From Candidatus Omnitrophota bacterium (GTDB lineage: Bacteria > Hinthialibacterota > Hinthialibacteria > Hinthialibacterales > JAKPRU01), in contig JAKQSI010000118.1 in assembly GCA_029570205.1 (NCBI GenBank), positions 114,421 to 178,420 on the forward strand: a stretch of DNA of 64,000 nucleotides, written 5' to 3'. The notes under the pieces were generated by a model. That model worked only from the letters and a program-made list of their open reading frames with translations. It was not told where the DNA came from and did no database searches. The translations under genes were made by a program, and so were the position numbers. This document shows, piece by piece, positions 32,478 to 40,399 of this stretch. The number at the start of each line of letters is the position of its first letter. Position 1 is the stretch's first letter.

Positions 32478-33188
32478 ATGAACAGCCGACGGGGGTCGTG
32501 GGTGGAGCGTGTGTGTGATATCGCGGGGATCAACCGCTTTTTTCTGCGTCCGGGCAGGCCGCCTGTCATACGGGTCGATCCCGATGTGCTGGTCAGCCCG
32601 GCGCATTCAAGGGTGGCGTGGGTCGGCCCTGTTGAGGGGGATAACCTCATTCCTGCGAAGCCGGTCCTGGGGCAACAGCGACTTTGGACATTGAGCCAGG
32701 TTCTGTGGGATGAGTCGCTGGCGGAGAGTCTTCAGCGGAGCCTGGTCTTCAATCTTTATCTGTCTCCCTTGAATCTCCACTATGTCGTTGCGCCGATGGA
32801 TGCACGAATCGAGTCGGTGAGGTTTTGCGCCGGGAGATGTTGGCCGATTGTTTTCTGGAAGCTGGGCGAAGTGGAGAACGAGCGGGCGGTGGTGTTGATG
32901 CGTCTGAATGACGGGCGTCGATTGGCATTGGTTCTGGTCGGTTCGTTTCTGGTCAGCGGCATTTTGTTTCTGCCGAAAGTGGGAGAAGAGATTAAGAAGG
33001 GCGAACCGGTCGGGGGATTCAAAATAGGATCGACGGTGTTTGTGGTTGTGGAGAGTGAAAGAGATACGGACCTGCCGCTTGTACAGTCGGGGAGCCTTCT
33101 CTGGCCGGGAGAGCCGTTGGCCCGTCTCGGCGATCAGGTCTCACTTGCCTTCAGCAGGGGTGCTCCGGTGGACATGGAGATGAAATAA
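32478..33188 (+). CDS. phosphatidylserine decarboxylase-like protein with altered catalytic residue
   Basis: The 236-residue product follows the PSD family: FFLRPGRPPVIRVDP, then LVSPAHSRVAWVGPV, NLIPAKPVLGQQRLWTLSQVLW, FNLYLSPLNLHYVVAP and GGFKIGSTVFVVVE. PSDs are proenzymes that cleave themselves before the serine of the L/IGST motif to make a pyruvoyl group; that serine and the NLHYV histidine are present. The third residue of the self-cleavage triad, the aspartate of canonical SPADG, is histidine here (SPAHS, H43). The protein may therefore use another base or be inactive. GGAG precedes 32478; an earlier ATG at 32421 is possible but lies in repeat sequence. Its 3' end overlaps the convergent gene by 55 bases. 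Confidence 0.8.
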   Translation: MNSRRGSWVERVCDIAGINRFFLRPGRPPVIRVDPDVLVSPAHSRVAWVGPVEGDNLIPAKPVLGQQRLWTLSQVLWDESLAESLQRSLVFNLYLSPLNLHYVVAPMDARIESVRFCAGRCWPIVFWKLGEVENERAVVLMRLNDGRRLALVLVGSFLVSGILFLPKVGEEIKKGEPVGGFKIGSTVFVVVESERDTDLPLVQSGSLLWPGEPLARLGDQVSLAFSRGAPVDMEMK

Positions 33189-34792
33189 TCGTAGGCGGCC
33201 ATACGTTGCTGGTCGATTGCCATTTCGGAATTCCACATCAGATCTGTCTCTGCGAAATCGACCACGGAAATCAGTGTTTTGTCCAGGCCGCTTGGCGGGA
33301 AGAAGCGCAACTCGGCCAGCACCATTTCGTCTTCGTAAGTCAGTCCCTTTCCGATCGGCAGGATCAGGATGTACCGCCCGAGCTTGTCCACGGGACCTTC
33401 GTTATCACTGAAAACCTCCCGCAGCATTTCAGCGCGACGAGAGACCGGCATCTCCCCGACCACTTTTTGAACCGCCGAGCGAAGCCCCTCGGCATTCTTC
33501 CTGCGCAAATCATGTCCCAAGGGTTTGCCCGCCTCTTCGGTTTCCTCGCGACCGTAGTCCGGGACATGCACAAGGGGCAGGGCGAAATCGCCCAAGTCGT
33601 GGTTGTACTGCTCTGCCACCCGGCTTTCCACAATCGGTCGGTTCCCGATCAGAACAACCCGCTGAGGAAAAAATGTATGATCCTGGAAAATGTTCTTGAG
33701 ATCGTCCATCGAGATATTCTTGAGATCCAGGTTTTCCAGGATACGCCGAAACGCCTCTCCCGAATCCAGAAAACTCCTTTGAAAGCCCAGGAGCATTTTA
33801 CGACTGAACGATTCGCTGCGAACGAGGTTCATCTGAAAGATGGTCTCGCTCCATCTCTCCCCGGCAGGGGAAAGATCGTGAAGCCTGCGACGATTGTTCG
33901 TGATCTCCAGGTATTCGGCGATCACCTCCAGGATTCGTGCCTGTGCGCGTTCAATAACCCCCGGCTGAACATCGACCATGTGCCGGGCCTCCGGTTTCAT
34001 AATGTTGCTGTTCTTCACCGATTTCTCGAATGCCTGAAGCCAGGAATAGAAGAAATCGGCGTCCAGCGCGCGCCGTTCCTGTGGAGCCAGGCACTCGTAG
34101 CGCAAAAGGCTTTCGATGTCATCCACCGGGTCGCGCTGTTTCACCAGGCTTGCCATGCGAACCAGGAACAGCCGCGCGATCCGTTCCGCCCCGGCTTCCA
34201 CCTCCTCGCGGTGATTCCGAACGATTTTCTCAATCCACACTCGTCCCCGACCAATCCAGGTCTTGAGATTATTCGCGCGACGGAGTGTCAACTTATGGAT
34301 GTCCATCTTTTCGGCGGGGGTTTTTCGCAGTTCTTCATCCGCCTCGAAAAATGGACGATTCAACTCGTTGACAAACACGCGCTCCGCATAGACTTCAGGC
34401 AAATAAATACCGTGCTTCCGAAAGATCTTCATTACATGGGAGACAACATTCTCTCCGGGCGGCAAGGGCTTATTGATGAAATAATCGCGGGCCGAGGAAC
34501 GAATAGGAGGAAGGCTTTGCTCATCGGGGAACAGATCGCGCGCAATTCCCTCGATGCGCGGATCCTGGATGAACGCGCTGACCTTGCCGGACTGCCCGTT
34601 CCCAATGCTCCGAAGCAGCGCAGGGGCAAGACCGATCAACAGCAAAAGAAATCCGATGATCCCGGCGGCGGCCAGAAAACCGGCCGCTCCCGCGAATGCC
34701 TGCGGTGTCAGGACCGAGACGAACAGAGTACCCCACAGAAAAAAAGCGCGAGATCTCAATGCAGGTTCCCCGGCTCGAAAAGATTTTCTCAC
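33134..34792 (-). CDS. unknown 552-residue membrane-anchored protein
   Basis: The N-terminus has two hydrophobic segments (about 17-40 and 40-63), the first with signal-like character (VSVLTPQAFAGAA). The rest is soluble, helix-rich and highly charged (for example IRSSARDYFINKPLPPGENVV, RRALDADFFYSWLQAF, HDLSPAGERWSETIFQM), ending in a strand-rich portion (RYILILPIGKGLTYEDEMVLAELRFF). Many dibasic and arginine-rich stretches suggest contact with acidic surfaces. I recognise no family. The frame is chosen over a 534-residue opposite-strand frame because its N-terminus and codon pattern look like real protein. It is convergent and overlaps the PSD-like gene by 55 bases. Confidence 0.7.
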   Translation of the reverse strand: MRKSFRAGEPALRSRAFFLWGTLFVSVLTPQAFAGAAGFLAAAGIIGFLLLLIGLAPALLRSIGNGQSGKVSAFIQDPRIEGIARDLFPDEQSLPPIRSSARDYFINKPLPPGENVVSHVMKIFRKHGIYLPEVYAERVFVNELNRPFFEADEELRKTPAEKMDIHKLTLRRANNLKTWIGRGRVWIEKIVRNHREEVEAGAERIARLFLVRMASLVKQRDPVDDIESLLRYECLAPQERRALDADFFYSWLQAFEKSVKNSNIMKPEARHMVDVQPGVIERAQARILEVIAEYLEITNNRRRLHDLSPAGERWSETIFQMNLVRSESFSRKMLLGFQRSFLDSGEAFRRILENLDLKNISMDDLKNIFQDHTFFPQRVVLIGNRPIVESRVAEQYNHDLGDFALPLVHVPDYGREETEEAGKPLGHDLRRKNAEGLRSAVQKVVGEMPVSRRAEMLREVFSDNEGPVDKLGRYILILPIGKGLTYEDEMVLAELRFFPPSGLDKTLISVVDFAETDLMWNSEMAIDQQRMAAYDYFISMSTGAPLLKASET

Positions 34793-35015
34793 CCATACAT
34801 CTCATCCTGATAACAAACATATCCTAACAAATCCCCAAACGGACAGGGAAGATCAGGATGAAAGGTGACCGGTGAAGGACAAATTGAACAAAGAAATAAA
34901 AGACTCTTTGAGAATCTGAGGAAAATCCTCATGCCGGCCCTCTCACGGAGAGTGGGGAATCGCTCTGTGCAGCAGACAGGATGGATAAAGAGAGTAGTTT
35001 TGGAAAGACCTTGCT

Positions 35016-36398
35016 TCAGGTATCGATATCTCCGGCCAGTGGTCCCAAAGTAAGTACCCAGGGCATATATATAATCCCCCAATAGCCGCCGGAGGCAATC
35101 GATGGCCCCACCAGGAAATACCCCAGAAACGGAATCCCGATCAGAACCGACACACAGACCACGGCGCGATTCGCGCGATATTTCCATGCCGCCCAGCCAC
35201 ACCCCACAAACAGGAGCGGAATCCAATAAGCTGCATAAGGCAACAGTCCTGTTCCGTATAAGGCGGCATATCGAATGGAATCCGGGGACGGCGCATGAAA
35301 CCAGATCGAAGTGCCTTCCCCGATTCCCTGGCCCGTGTACGGTATGGCGTTCTTGACATGCAGCAGGTACACCGCAACCAACAGCAGCCAGCCCCCCACC
35401 ACGGCCGCGCGGTTTCTACGATCTGCCGCAAGCCAAATCGGGATGGAAAAAACGGCCGCGGCGAGAAGAAAATGCTCTCGAATCGCGGCGCTGAACACAG
35501 CCAATGCAAACGCCGGAAGATCCAGCCCCCGCACAAGAAAAAACCACGCGCCCGCCGCGGCAAACCAGGCCCAGTACTCGTGGAACGTGTAATACCAGGT
35601 CACCGCCCCGGTCAGCAGATACGAACCGAGAAGCAGACTCGCCGCCAGGCCGCATAGCCAGGACCTGTCTGTTTCTTCGATTCTCGAGATGGCATCGAAC
35701 ATCGCCGCCATCGCGCAACAGGAACACAACACAAAAAGAACCTGCATCCATCCGCCATCCGGCAGAAAGGAAAACAGGCCATACAGGGTCGGCAGACGGT
35801 AATTCATCACTACACGAGGAACCTCAAACGGTCCGCGTGCATCCACTCGCGTAGATTCCACACAGGCCCCATACCAGTCCATCCCCTGTTTCATCAGGTA
35901 AAACGACTTGAGGTAACGGATGCCGTCAAAATTGTAACTGAAATCGGCCGGTTCCGTGCGGCTGAGTTGGCGGACGGTTTTTCCCAACCCGATTCCGGAT
36001 ATACAGAACACAATGATCGCCAGCGCCGCTAAAAGCCGGGGAATCCATCGCGGATGACAGGAGGAAAGAATGTAACAGCCTCCGATCACCACCCCGGAAG
36101 AGATAAGCGCTGAGATAAGCCCCGTGATCGAAAAAGGGACCTTGATGAGAACGGGCAGCAGCTGTTCGGGAATGACGATCCATCGGGAAGTGGAACAGAA
36201 AGCCCAGACTGATATGGCGACGGAGATGGAGAAAAGCCACCAGATTGCCGATTGTGGACTGCGAATTGTGGATTTGAGAGAGAAAATAACCCCCGCCAAA
36301 AACGCTGCCGCGAGCCAGGATGCCTGTGTGGAAAAATGGGGCCACAATCCGGCCAACACCAGCAGAATCAAGACAAGATCGGAGAGGATCGCTTTCAC
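35016..36398 (-). CDS. polytopic membrane protein, possible GT-C-type glycosyltransferase
   Basis: The 460-residue product has about eleven to twelve hydrophobic segments and one larger outside loop (QLSRTEPADFSYNFDGIRYLKSFYLMKQGMDWYGACVESTRVD) of the kind seen in GT-C glycosyltransferases. The short stretch STIRSPQSAI near residue 44 is encoded by GATTGTGGACTGCGAATTGT (complement), which echoes the GATTGCGGATT simple repeat near 25775, perhaps an in-frame repeat remnant. The start overlaps the radical SAM gene stop by four bases (ATGA), so the two are translated together. The enzyme class is a guess; the membrane topology is not. Confidence 0.65.
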   Translation of the reverse strand: MKAILSDLVLILLVLAGLWPHFSTQASWLAAAFLAGVIFSLKSTIRSPQSAIWWLFSISVAISVWAFCSTSRWIVIPEQLLPVLIKVPFSITGLISALISSGVVIGGCYILSSCHPRWIPRLLAALAIIVFCISGIGLGKTVRQLSRTEPADFSYNFDGIRYLKSFYLMKQGMDWYGACVESTRVDARGPFEVPRVVMNYRLPTLYGLFSFLPDGGWMQVLFVLCSCCAMAAMFDAISRIEETDRSWLCGLAASLLLGSYLLTGAVTWYYTFHEYWAWFAAAGAWFFLVRGLDLPAFALAVFSAAIREHFLLAAAVFSIPIWLAADRRNRAAVVGGWLLLVAVYLLHVKNAIPYTGQGIGEGTSIWFHAPSPDSIRYAALYGTGLLPYAAYWIPLLFVGCGWAAWKYRANRAVVCVSVLIGIPFLGYFLVGPSIASGGYWGIIYMPWVLTLGPLAGDIDT

Positions 36399-37837
36399 GT
36401 CGGATGTTTCAGCCCACCGGATTTTTTCATTCGAAGAAGCCGAAAACCGGCTTTTGCCTTCCGCAAAAACTCATCCCAGCTGCGGACCGCAATAACTCGA
36501 CGGACAAGATACCCGGGCCGCATGTAGAAACGTCGATATCCCTGTTGCATGAGGGCAATCAATTCCTCGCGAGTTAATAGCTCATCCCAGACACGCGGCA
36601 CAAAATCCGGTCTGGGATCGCAAGCAAAATCCCGCCAGAAATCTCGCTCATACAAACCCGTTTCAAGCCCCAGCCGGTACAACTCGGTCGCCGGGAACGG
36701 CGTGGTGATCGCAATATGCGCATAGTCCGGGTTCAACTTGCGGGCGAATCGGAACGTGTCCTCGATCTGGTCAACGGTTTCTGTGGGATTGCCGATCATA
36801 AAATAGGCCAGCGTCGCAATGCCGCGCTCGCGGGTCATACGAAATACCCGCTCGGTGTGTTTCAGGTCGATCCCCTTCCGCAGGATTTTCAAGATATCGG
36901 GATTGCCGGATTCAACACCATAGTGGATACGGATACACCCCGCCTCCGCAAGCGCATCAAGAACTTTTTCATCCATCGTGTTGACATGCGCCCGAATATC
37001 CCAGTGGATTTTTAACCTTTTCTCTTGAATGGACCGACAAACCTCTAAAACACGGTCTTTCCGTATGGAGAACGTATCGTCATAGACGAAGATTTCCTTG
37101 ATACCGCTATTCGCGCACAGCTCCATTTCCCGGACAACACTTTCGGCGCTTCGGTATCGAAATGTTTTGCCGAGATGGGGCCGGTCGCAGAAGATGCAGC
37201 GCATGGGGCATCCCCGACTGGTCATCATTGTGGTGATCGGGGTTGCCTTTGCCAGAACCGAGTAATACCGTTCCTGTGGAACCAGATGACGCGCGGGCAA
37301 CGGCAATCGGTCCAGATCGGACAGGAGCGGCGGTAGCGGATTCAGACGGATCTCACCGTTCTGTTTGTAGCCCAAGCCTGGGATGAGACGGAGATCCCCA
37401 CCCGAATCCAGCGTTTCAAGAAATTGCGAAAAAGTTTCCTCGGCCTCACCCCGCAAGATGTAATCGACCTGCGGGATGGAAAGGGTCTCTTCGGGATAAA
37501 TATAGACATGCGGCCCGCCCAATAAAACAGGGATCGAGGGGTTTGCCTCCTTCACCGCCTTCGCAGTGAGAACGGCATCGATCAGGGTAAATGTCATCGC
37601 CTGGATACCGACCAGATCGGGCTTGCGCTCGCGAATGGTATCCGCTAGGCATTCGTGTTCGATGCGTTCCGCAAGGCAATCAAGAATCTCCACACTGTGC
37701 GAGGTGTTTGTCTCGGCAAATGCGGCAACATAGAGCAATCCAAGTGGCGGATACAAACCCGTTTCCTCGTCCACCACGGCGGGCACATTGGTGGTGATGA
37801 TATGCGAGTCGGGAGGTTGAACGAGCAGAATCTTCAC
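36395..37837 (-). CDS. B12-binding-domain radical SAM enzyme (BchE/Elp3-like)
   Basis: The 480-residue protein has an N-terminal cobalamin-binding-type Rossmann domain (MKILLVQPPDSHIITT, then LPPLGLLYVAAFAE as YPPLGLLYVAA, then VGIQAMTFTLIDA and PVLLGGPHVYIYPEE) and a radical SAM core with C-PMR-C-IF-C in SRGCPMRCIFCDRPH. DTFSIRKDRVLEVCR and IHYGVESGNPDILKILRKGI complete the barrel. Class B members methylate unactivated carbons or form rings, often on lipids, hopanoids or natural products. The downstream overlapping membrane protein suggests a membrane-lipid or glycolipid substrate (inference). The cobalamin-coordinating DxHxxG is not present, so base-off binding without a protein ligand is likely. 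Confidence 0.87.
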   Translation of the reverse strand: MKILLVQPPDSHIITTNVPAVVDEETGLYPPLGLLYVAAFAETNTSHSVEILDCLAERIEHECLADTIRERKPDLVGIQAMTFTLIDAVLTAKAVKEANPSIPVLLGGPHVYIYPEETLSIPQVDYILRGEAEETFSQFLETLDSGGDLRLIPGLGYKQNGEIRLNPLPPLLSDLDRLPLPARHLVPQERYYSVLAKATPITTMMTSRGCPMRCIFCDRPHLGKTFRYRSAESVVREMELCANSGIKEIFVYDDTFSIRKDRVLEVCRSIQEKRLKIHWDIRAHVNTMDEKVLDALAEAGCIRIHYGVESGNPDILKILRKGIDLKHTERVFRMTRERGIATLAYFMIGNPTETVDQIEDTFRFARKLNPDYAHIAITTPFPATELYRLGLETGLYERDFWRDFACDPRPDFVPRVWDELLTREELIALMQQGYRRFYMRPGYLVRRVIAVRSWDEFLRKAKAGFRLLRMKKSGGLKHPT

Positions 37838-37964
37838 GAGAACTCACCATTCCAATCCGGCAAACGCTTGGATTACCGTAAGCGCCCCGATCATTCTGTG
37901 CAAGTCACGCAGAGAAGTCCATGTCGCATCCCGCGCTGCTTCCGACAAATGTGTTTTTTCTCTG

Positions 37965-37993
37965 TTCCCGACCCAATGAATCTGTTGTATAAT
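37965..37993 (+). promoter_or_regulatory. possible sigma-70 promoter of the TPR gene
   Basis: TATAAT at 37988-37993 is exact. A poor -35 box, TTCCCG, lies 17 bases upstream at 37965-37970. The start codon of the TPR gene is 43 bases further on. Confidence 0.4.
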
Positions 37994-38035
37994 CGGAGTG
38001 TTGAGACACCAATTCCAATACCTCGGAGGGACGTG

Positions 38036-38839
38036 ATGGGGTCAAAATCTGTCGCGTTCAAAGTCACTCTCAGCCTTCTTCTTGCGGGATTGCTTTTCCC
38101 TGTTGCCGGAAATGCGCAGGAGAAAGCATCCGGCACAGTGCAGGAAGCCACGCCGCCGAATGATGAGGAACTTCTCGGAAAAGCCTTCGCCCTGATACAA
38201 AAAGCGGCTTTCAAAGAGGCCAGGCCTATCCTTCAAGGCATTGTTGACAGGCAGAAGCAGAAACCCGCCCTTCCTTATGTGAAGGACGATACCCTCCATA
38301 TATACACACACAACCAGAGTGAAATCATCGCGTTCGGCGCCATAGGCCGACTTCCCGAAGAAAAACAAAAAGAATTGAAAGAAAAAGTGTGGCCGTGGGC
38401 GATTGAACTGGAAAAGGCTCATCCCTGGAAGAATATCTCGTTTGAGAATCCGATCCTTCCCACCGCCTATTTTGCCCTGGCACACATCTGTACCGAGGAA
38501 GGCGATCTCAAGAAGGCAATGGAATACCTGAAGAGTTCCGTTGCGGCCTGGCCGGACTACACACCGGCCCATGCGGAAATGGTCTACCTCCTCATACGCG
38601 AACGCAATTTCGACGAAGCAAAAAAGGTTGCGCAGGAGGCCATTGACAAACATTCCTACTTTTCTCCCGAGGGCCGGTCGCGCCTGTTCCGTCATTTAGG
38701 ATATATCGCCATTGAAGAAGGGCAACCGGATGAAGCGGAAGGGTTATTCAACGAATCCCTGAAACTGGAACCGGATAATCCCAGCGCGAAACAGGAATTG
38801 GAGTATATCAAGCAGCAGCGTGACAAGAAGCAACAGTAA
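38036..38839 (+). CDS. secreted tetratricopeptide-repeat protein
   Basis: The 267-residue product has a signal peptide (KVTLSLLLAGLLFPVAGNAQE, cleavage near residue 27) and TPR-type helix pairs: FENPILPTAYFALAHICTEEGDLKKAMEYLKSS, DYTPAHAEMVYLLIRERNFDEAKKVAQEAI and RLFRHLGYIAIEEGQPDEAEGLFNESLKLEPDN. It therefore acts as a periplasmic protein-interaction scaffold. GGAGG lies seven bases before the ATG at 38036, and a TATAAT box is at 37988, so it is transcribed alone. The lysine/glutamine-rich end (QQRDKKQQ) is polar. Partner unknown. Confidence 0.8.
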   Translation: MGSKSVAFKVTLSLLLAGLLFPVAGNAQEKASGTVQEATPPNDEELLGKAFALIQKAAFKEARPILQGIVDRQKQKPALPYVKDDTLHIYTHNQSEIIAFGAIGRLPEEKQKELKEKVWPWAIELEKAHPWKNISFENPILPTAYFALAHICTEEGDLKKAMEYLKSSVAAWPDYTPAHAEMVYLLIRERNFDEAKKVAQEAIDKHSYFSPEGRSRLFRHLGYIAIEEGQPDEAEGLFNESLKLEPDNPSAKQELEYIKQQRDKKQQ

Positions 38840-38872
38840 AGAACCAGGCAGACACGCCTGCCCCACCGGTAG

Positions 38873-38892
38873 GACAGGCCTCCGTGCCTGTC
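38873..38892. repeat. palindromic repeat, family B (copy 2)
   Basis: GACAGGC-CTCCGT-GCCTGTC forms a perfect seven-base-pair stem, followed by AATGACCCC. It matches 10991-11010 and its flanks. Confidence 0.8.
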
Positions 38893-38912
38893 AATGACCC
38901 CAAACTTGTGAG

Positions 38913-39011
38913 AGAGCTCCCTCCCCCGAAGATCGGGGGACGTCAGGTGGGGGTTGACCGGATCTCGCAAAACTTCTCGGCGTGACGGTTGTGACCGAGC
39001 TTTCTCAGGAG
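38913..39011 (+). repeat. 99-base repeat, family C long form (copy 1)
   Basis: The family C hairpin (CTCCCCC-GAAGAT-CGGGGGA) is followed by GTCAGGTGGGGGTTGACCGG, then a conserved tail (CGCAAAACT, CTCGGCGTGACGGTT, AGCTTTCT). The same order with roughly ten differences occurs at 42689-42786. Confidence 0.85.
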
Positions 39012-39180
39012 GGATGGTGGCGATGTCATCCTGATGCAACCTCACCGCAACCCTCTTCCGTCTGAACCATGATTCGCTTGATTACTTGTTTGCCCTGATT
39101 TCTTTTTCTTCATCGTGGACATGCTTGAATCCTGCGAATCACGGTTCAGACTTCTCTATCTTATCCATGCTGAATGCCTG

Positions 39181-40233
39181 TTAAAATTTCCCGTCGCGGA
39201 CCTCGAAATGCGTCGGCTTGTCCAGCGTCGGACCGCCGATCAGCGCCCAGTAAGCCACCCACTCGATGACTCTTCCGATGGGAACTGTGGGATACCCGAA
39301 CAAGGTCATTGATTGCGCGGAGTTGCTGATCAGCGCGGTTTCCGACTCGGAGCCGGTGAACACCGGCTCCCGTCCCAGCAGATGCCCCAATCGGCGGGCC
39401 ATCCAGCGGATTGAAATAATCTCCGGGCCGGTGACATTGAGAATCCTCGGAGGCGTATCGCACAAGGCAAACGACTGCAAAACCCGCGCGTTGGCGTCTC
39501 CCTGCCAAATGATGTTCACGTTGCCCATAGTCAGGTCGATTGGGATTCCGGCATGGACCTTCTGAGCAATGTCCAGAATAATGCCGTAGCGAAGTTCCAC
39601 CGCGTAGTTCAACCGGAAAATAAGCGCCTTCGTGCCGAACCGGTCGGAAAAATACTGGAACATCCGTTCCCGCCCGATACACGACTGCGCGTAATCACCG
39701 ATGGGGCCGGTGGGATGATCCTCGCTCGGCCCACCCTGCAGAACCGATGTGAACGGGTACACATTGCCGGATGAAAAAACTACAATTCGGGAATTGCGAA
39801 ACCGCTGCGCTACAAGCGCCGGAAGGTACGTATTTACCGCCCAAGTCAGATGTTCCGCGCCCGTAGACCCGAACTTTCGCCCTGCCATGAAAACAAGATT
39901 AGGCACATCGGGCAGGCTTTCCAGCGCCGCTCGGTCCAGGCAATCGCACGCGATGGTTTCCACTCCGGCCTGCTCGATTTTCTCGCGATGCACATTGGAG
40001 GGAAACAGGTCTACGCCGATAATTTTCTTATTCAATCCGGCGTCTTTCACAGTGCGCGCGGCGAGACGGGCCAGCGTCGGCCCCATCTTCCCGCCGACAC
40101 CCAGAATCATCAGATTGCCCTCCAACTCTGACATCGCCCGAACCACATCGGGAGTCGGACCGCTCAGGCGGTTTTCCAGATCGATTTCACTCTTAATCAC
40201 AGGTCCCGAAAAACGGGAAAGGTCGATATCCAT
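39181..40233 (-). CDS. NAD-dependent epimerase/dehydratase family protein
   Basis: A 350-residue short-chain dehydrogenase-type protein. The dinucleotide site is LMILGVGGKMGPTLARLA with VDLF after the second strand; the active-site region shows SSGNVYPFTSV, and YAQSCIGRERM carries a tyrosine not in the usual YxxxK context (Y-A-Q-S-C), so catalysis may differ from UDP-galactose epimerase. IWQGDANARVLQSFALCD and NVTGPEIISIR are typical of the family. It is the last gene of a leftward block with L-rhamnose isomerase and a class II aldolase, so a role in L-rhamnose or related deoxysugar metabolism, for example lactaldehyde-side or sugar-lactone steps, is inferred. The start at 40233 follows GGAGG. 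Confidence 0.78.
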   Translation of the reverse strand: MDIDLSRFSGPVIKSEIDLENRLSGPTPDVVRAMSELEGNLMILGVGGKMGPTLARLAARTVKDAGLNKKIIGVDLFPSNVHREKIEQAGVETIACDCLDRAALESLPDVPNLVFMAGRKFGSTGAEHLTWAVNTYLPALVAQRFRNSRIVVFSSGNVYPFTSVLQGGPSEDHPTGPIGDYAQSCIGRERMFQYFSDRFGTKALIFRLNYAVELRYGIILDIAQKVHAGIPIDLTMGNVNIIWQGDANARVLQSFALCDTPPRILNVTGPEIISIRWMARRLGHLLGREPVFTGSESETALISNSAQSMTLFGYPTVPIGRVIEWVAYWALIGGPTLDKPTHFEVRDGKF

Positions 40234-40329
40234 ATTCCTTGTATCCTCCCTGCTCTTCAACGATCCGAAACGGCTGTCGCCTTTCTTCCCCCCACCCGGC
40301 CCCTTTTCCTAACTATCTGAGCGCCGAAA

Positions 40330-40399
40330 TACAGGTTGACTTTTTTCGCTATTTTTAGTCTTTAGTTCTTTATTTTTGTTCTCTAATTTCTAATTCCCC
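40330..40399. other. AT-rich low-complexity spacer
   Basis: A tract dominated by TTT and CTAATTTCTAATT-type words separates the epimerase gene from the isomerase gene. Its composition differs sharply from the GC-rich surroundings and it contains degenerate TTTAGT / TTTAGTTC repeats. It has no open frame. Confidence 0.55.

Larger units (their letters stand above)
38840..39180. other. repeat-rich intergenic region
   Basis: Between the convergent TPR gene and the sugar-epimerase gene lie one CAGGC-N6-GCCTG stem at 38845, a full family B copy (38873-38892) and a long family C copy (38913-39011). Bases 39012-39180 show no structure or gene that I can support. Confidence 0.6.

Noticed and set aside
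33206..34810. 534-codon + strand open frame opposite the unknown 552-residue gene
   Set aside because: Its translation is rich in His, Gln and Pro without hydrophobic core patterns, has no ribosome binding site, and mirrors the - strand gene, whose product has a signal-like N-terminus and regular helices.
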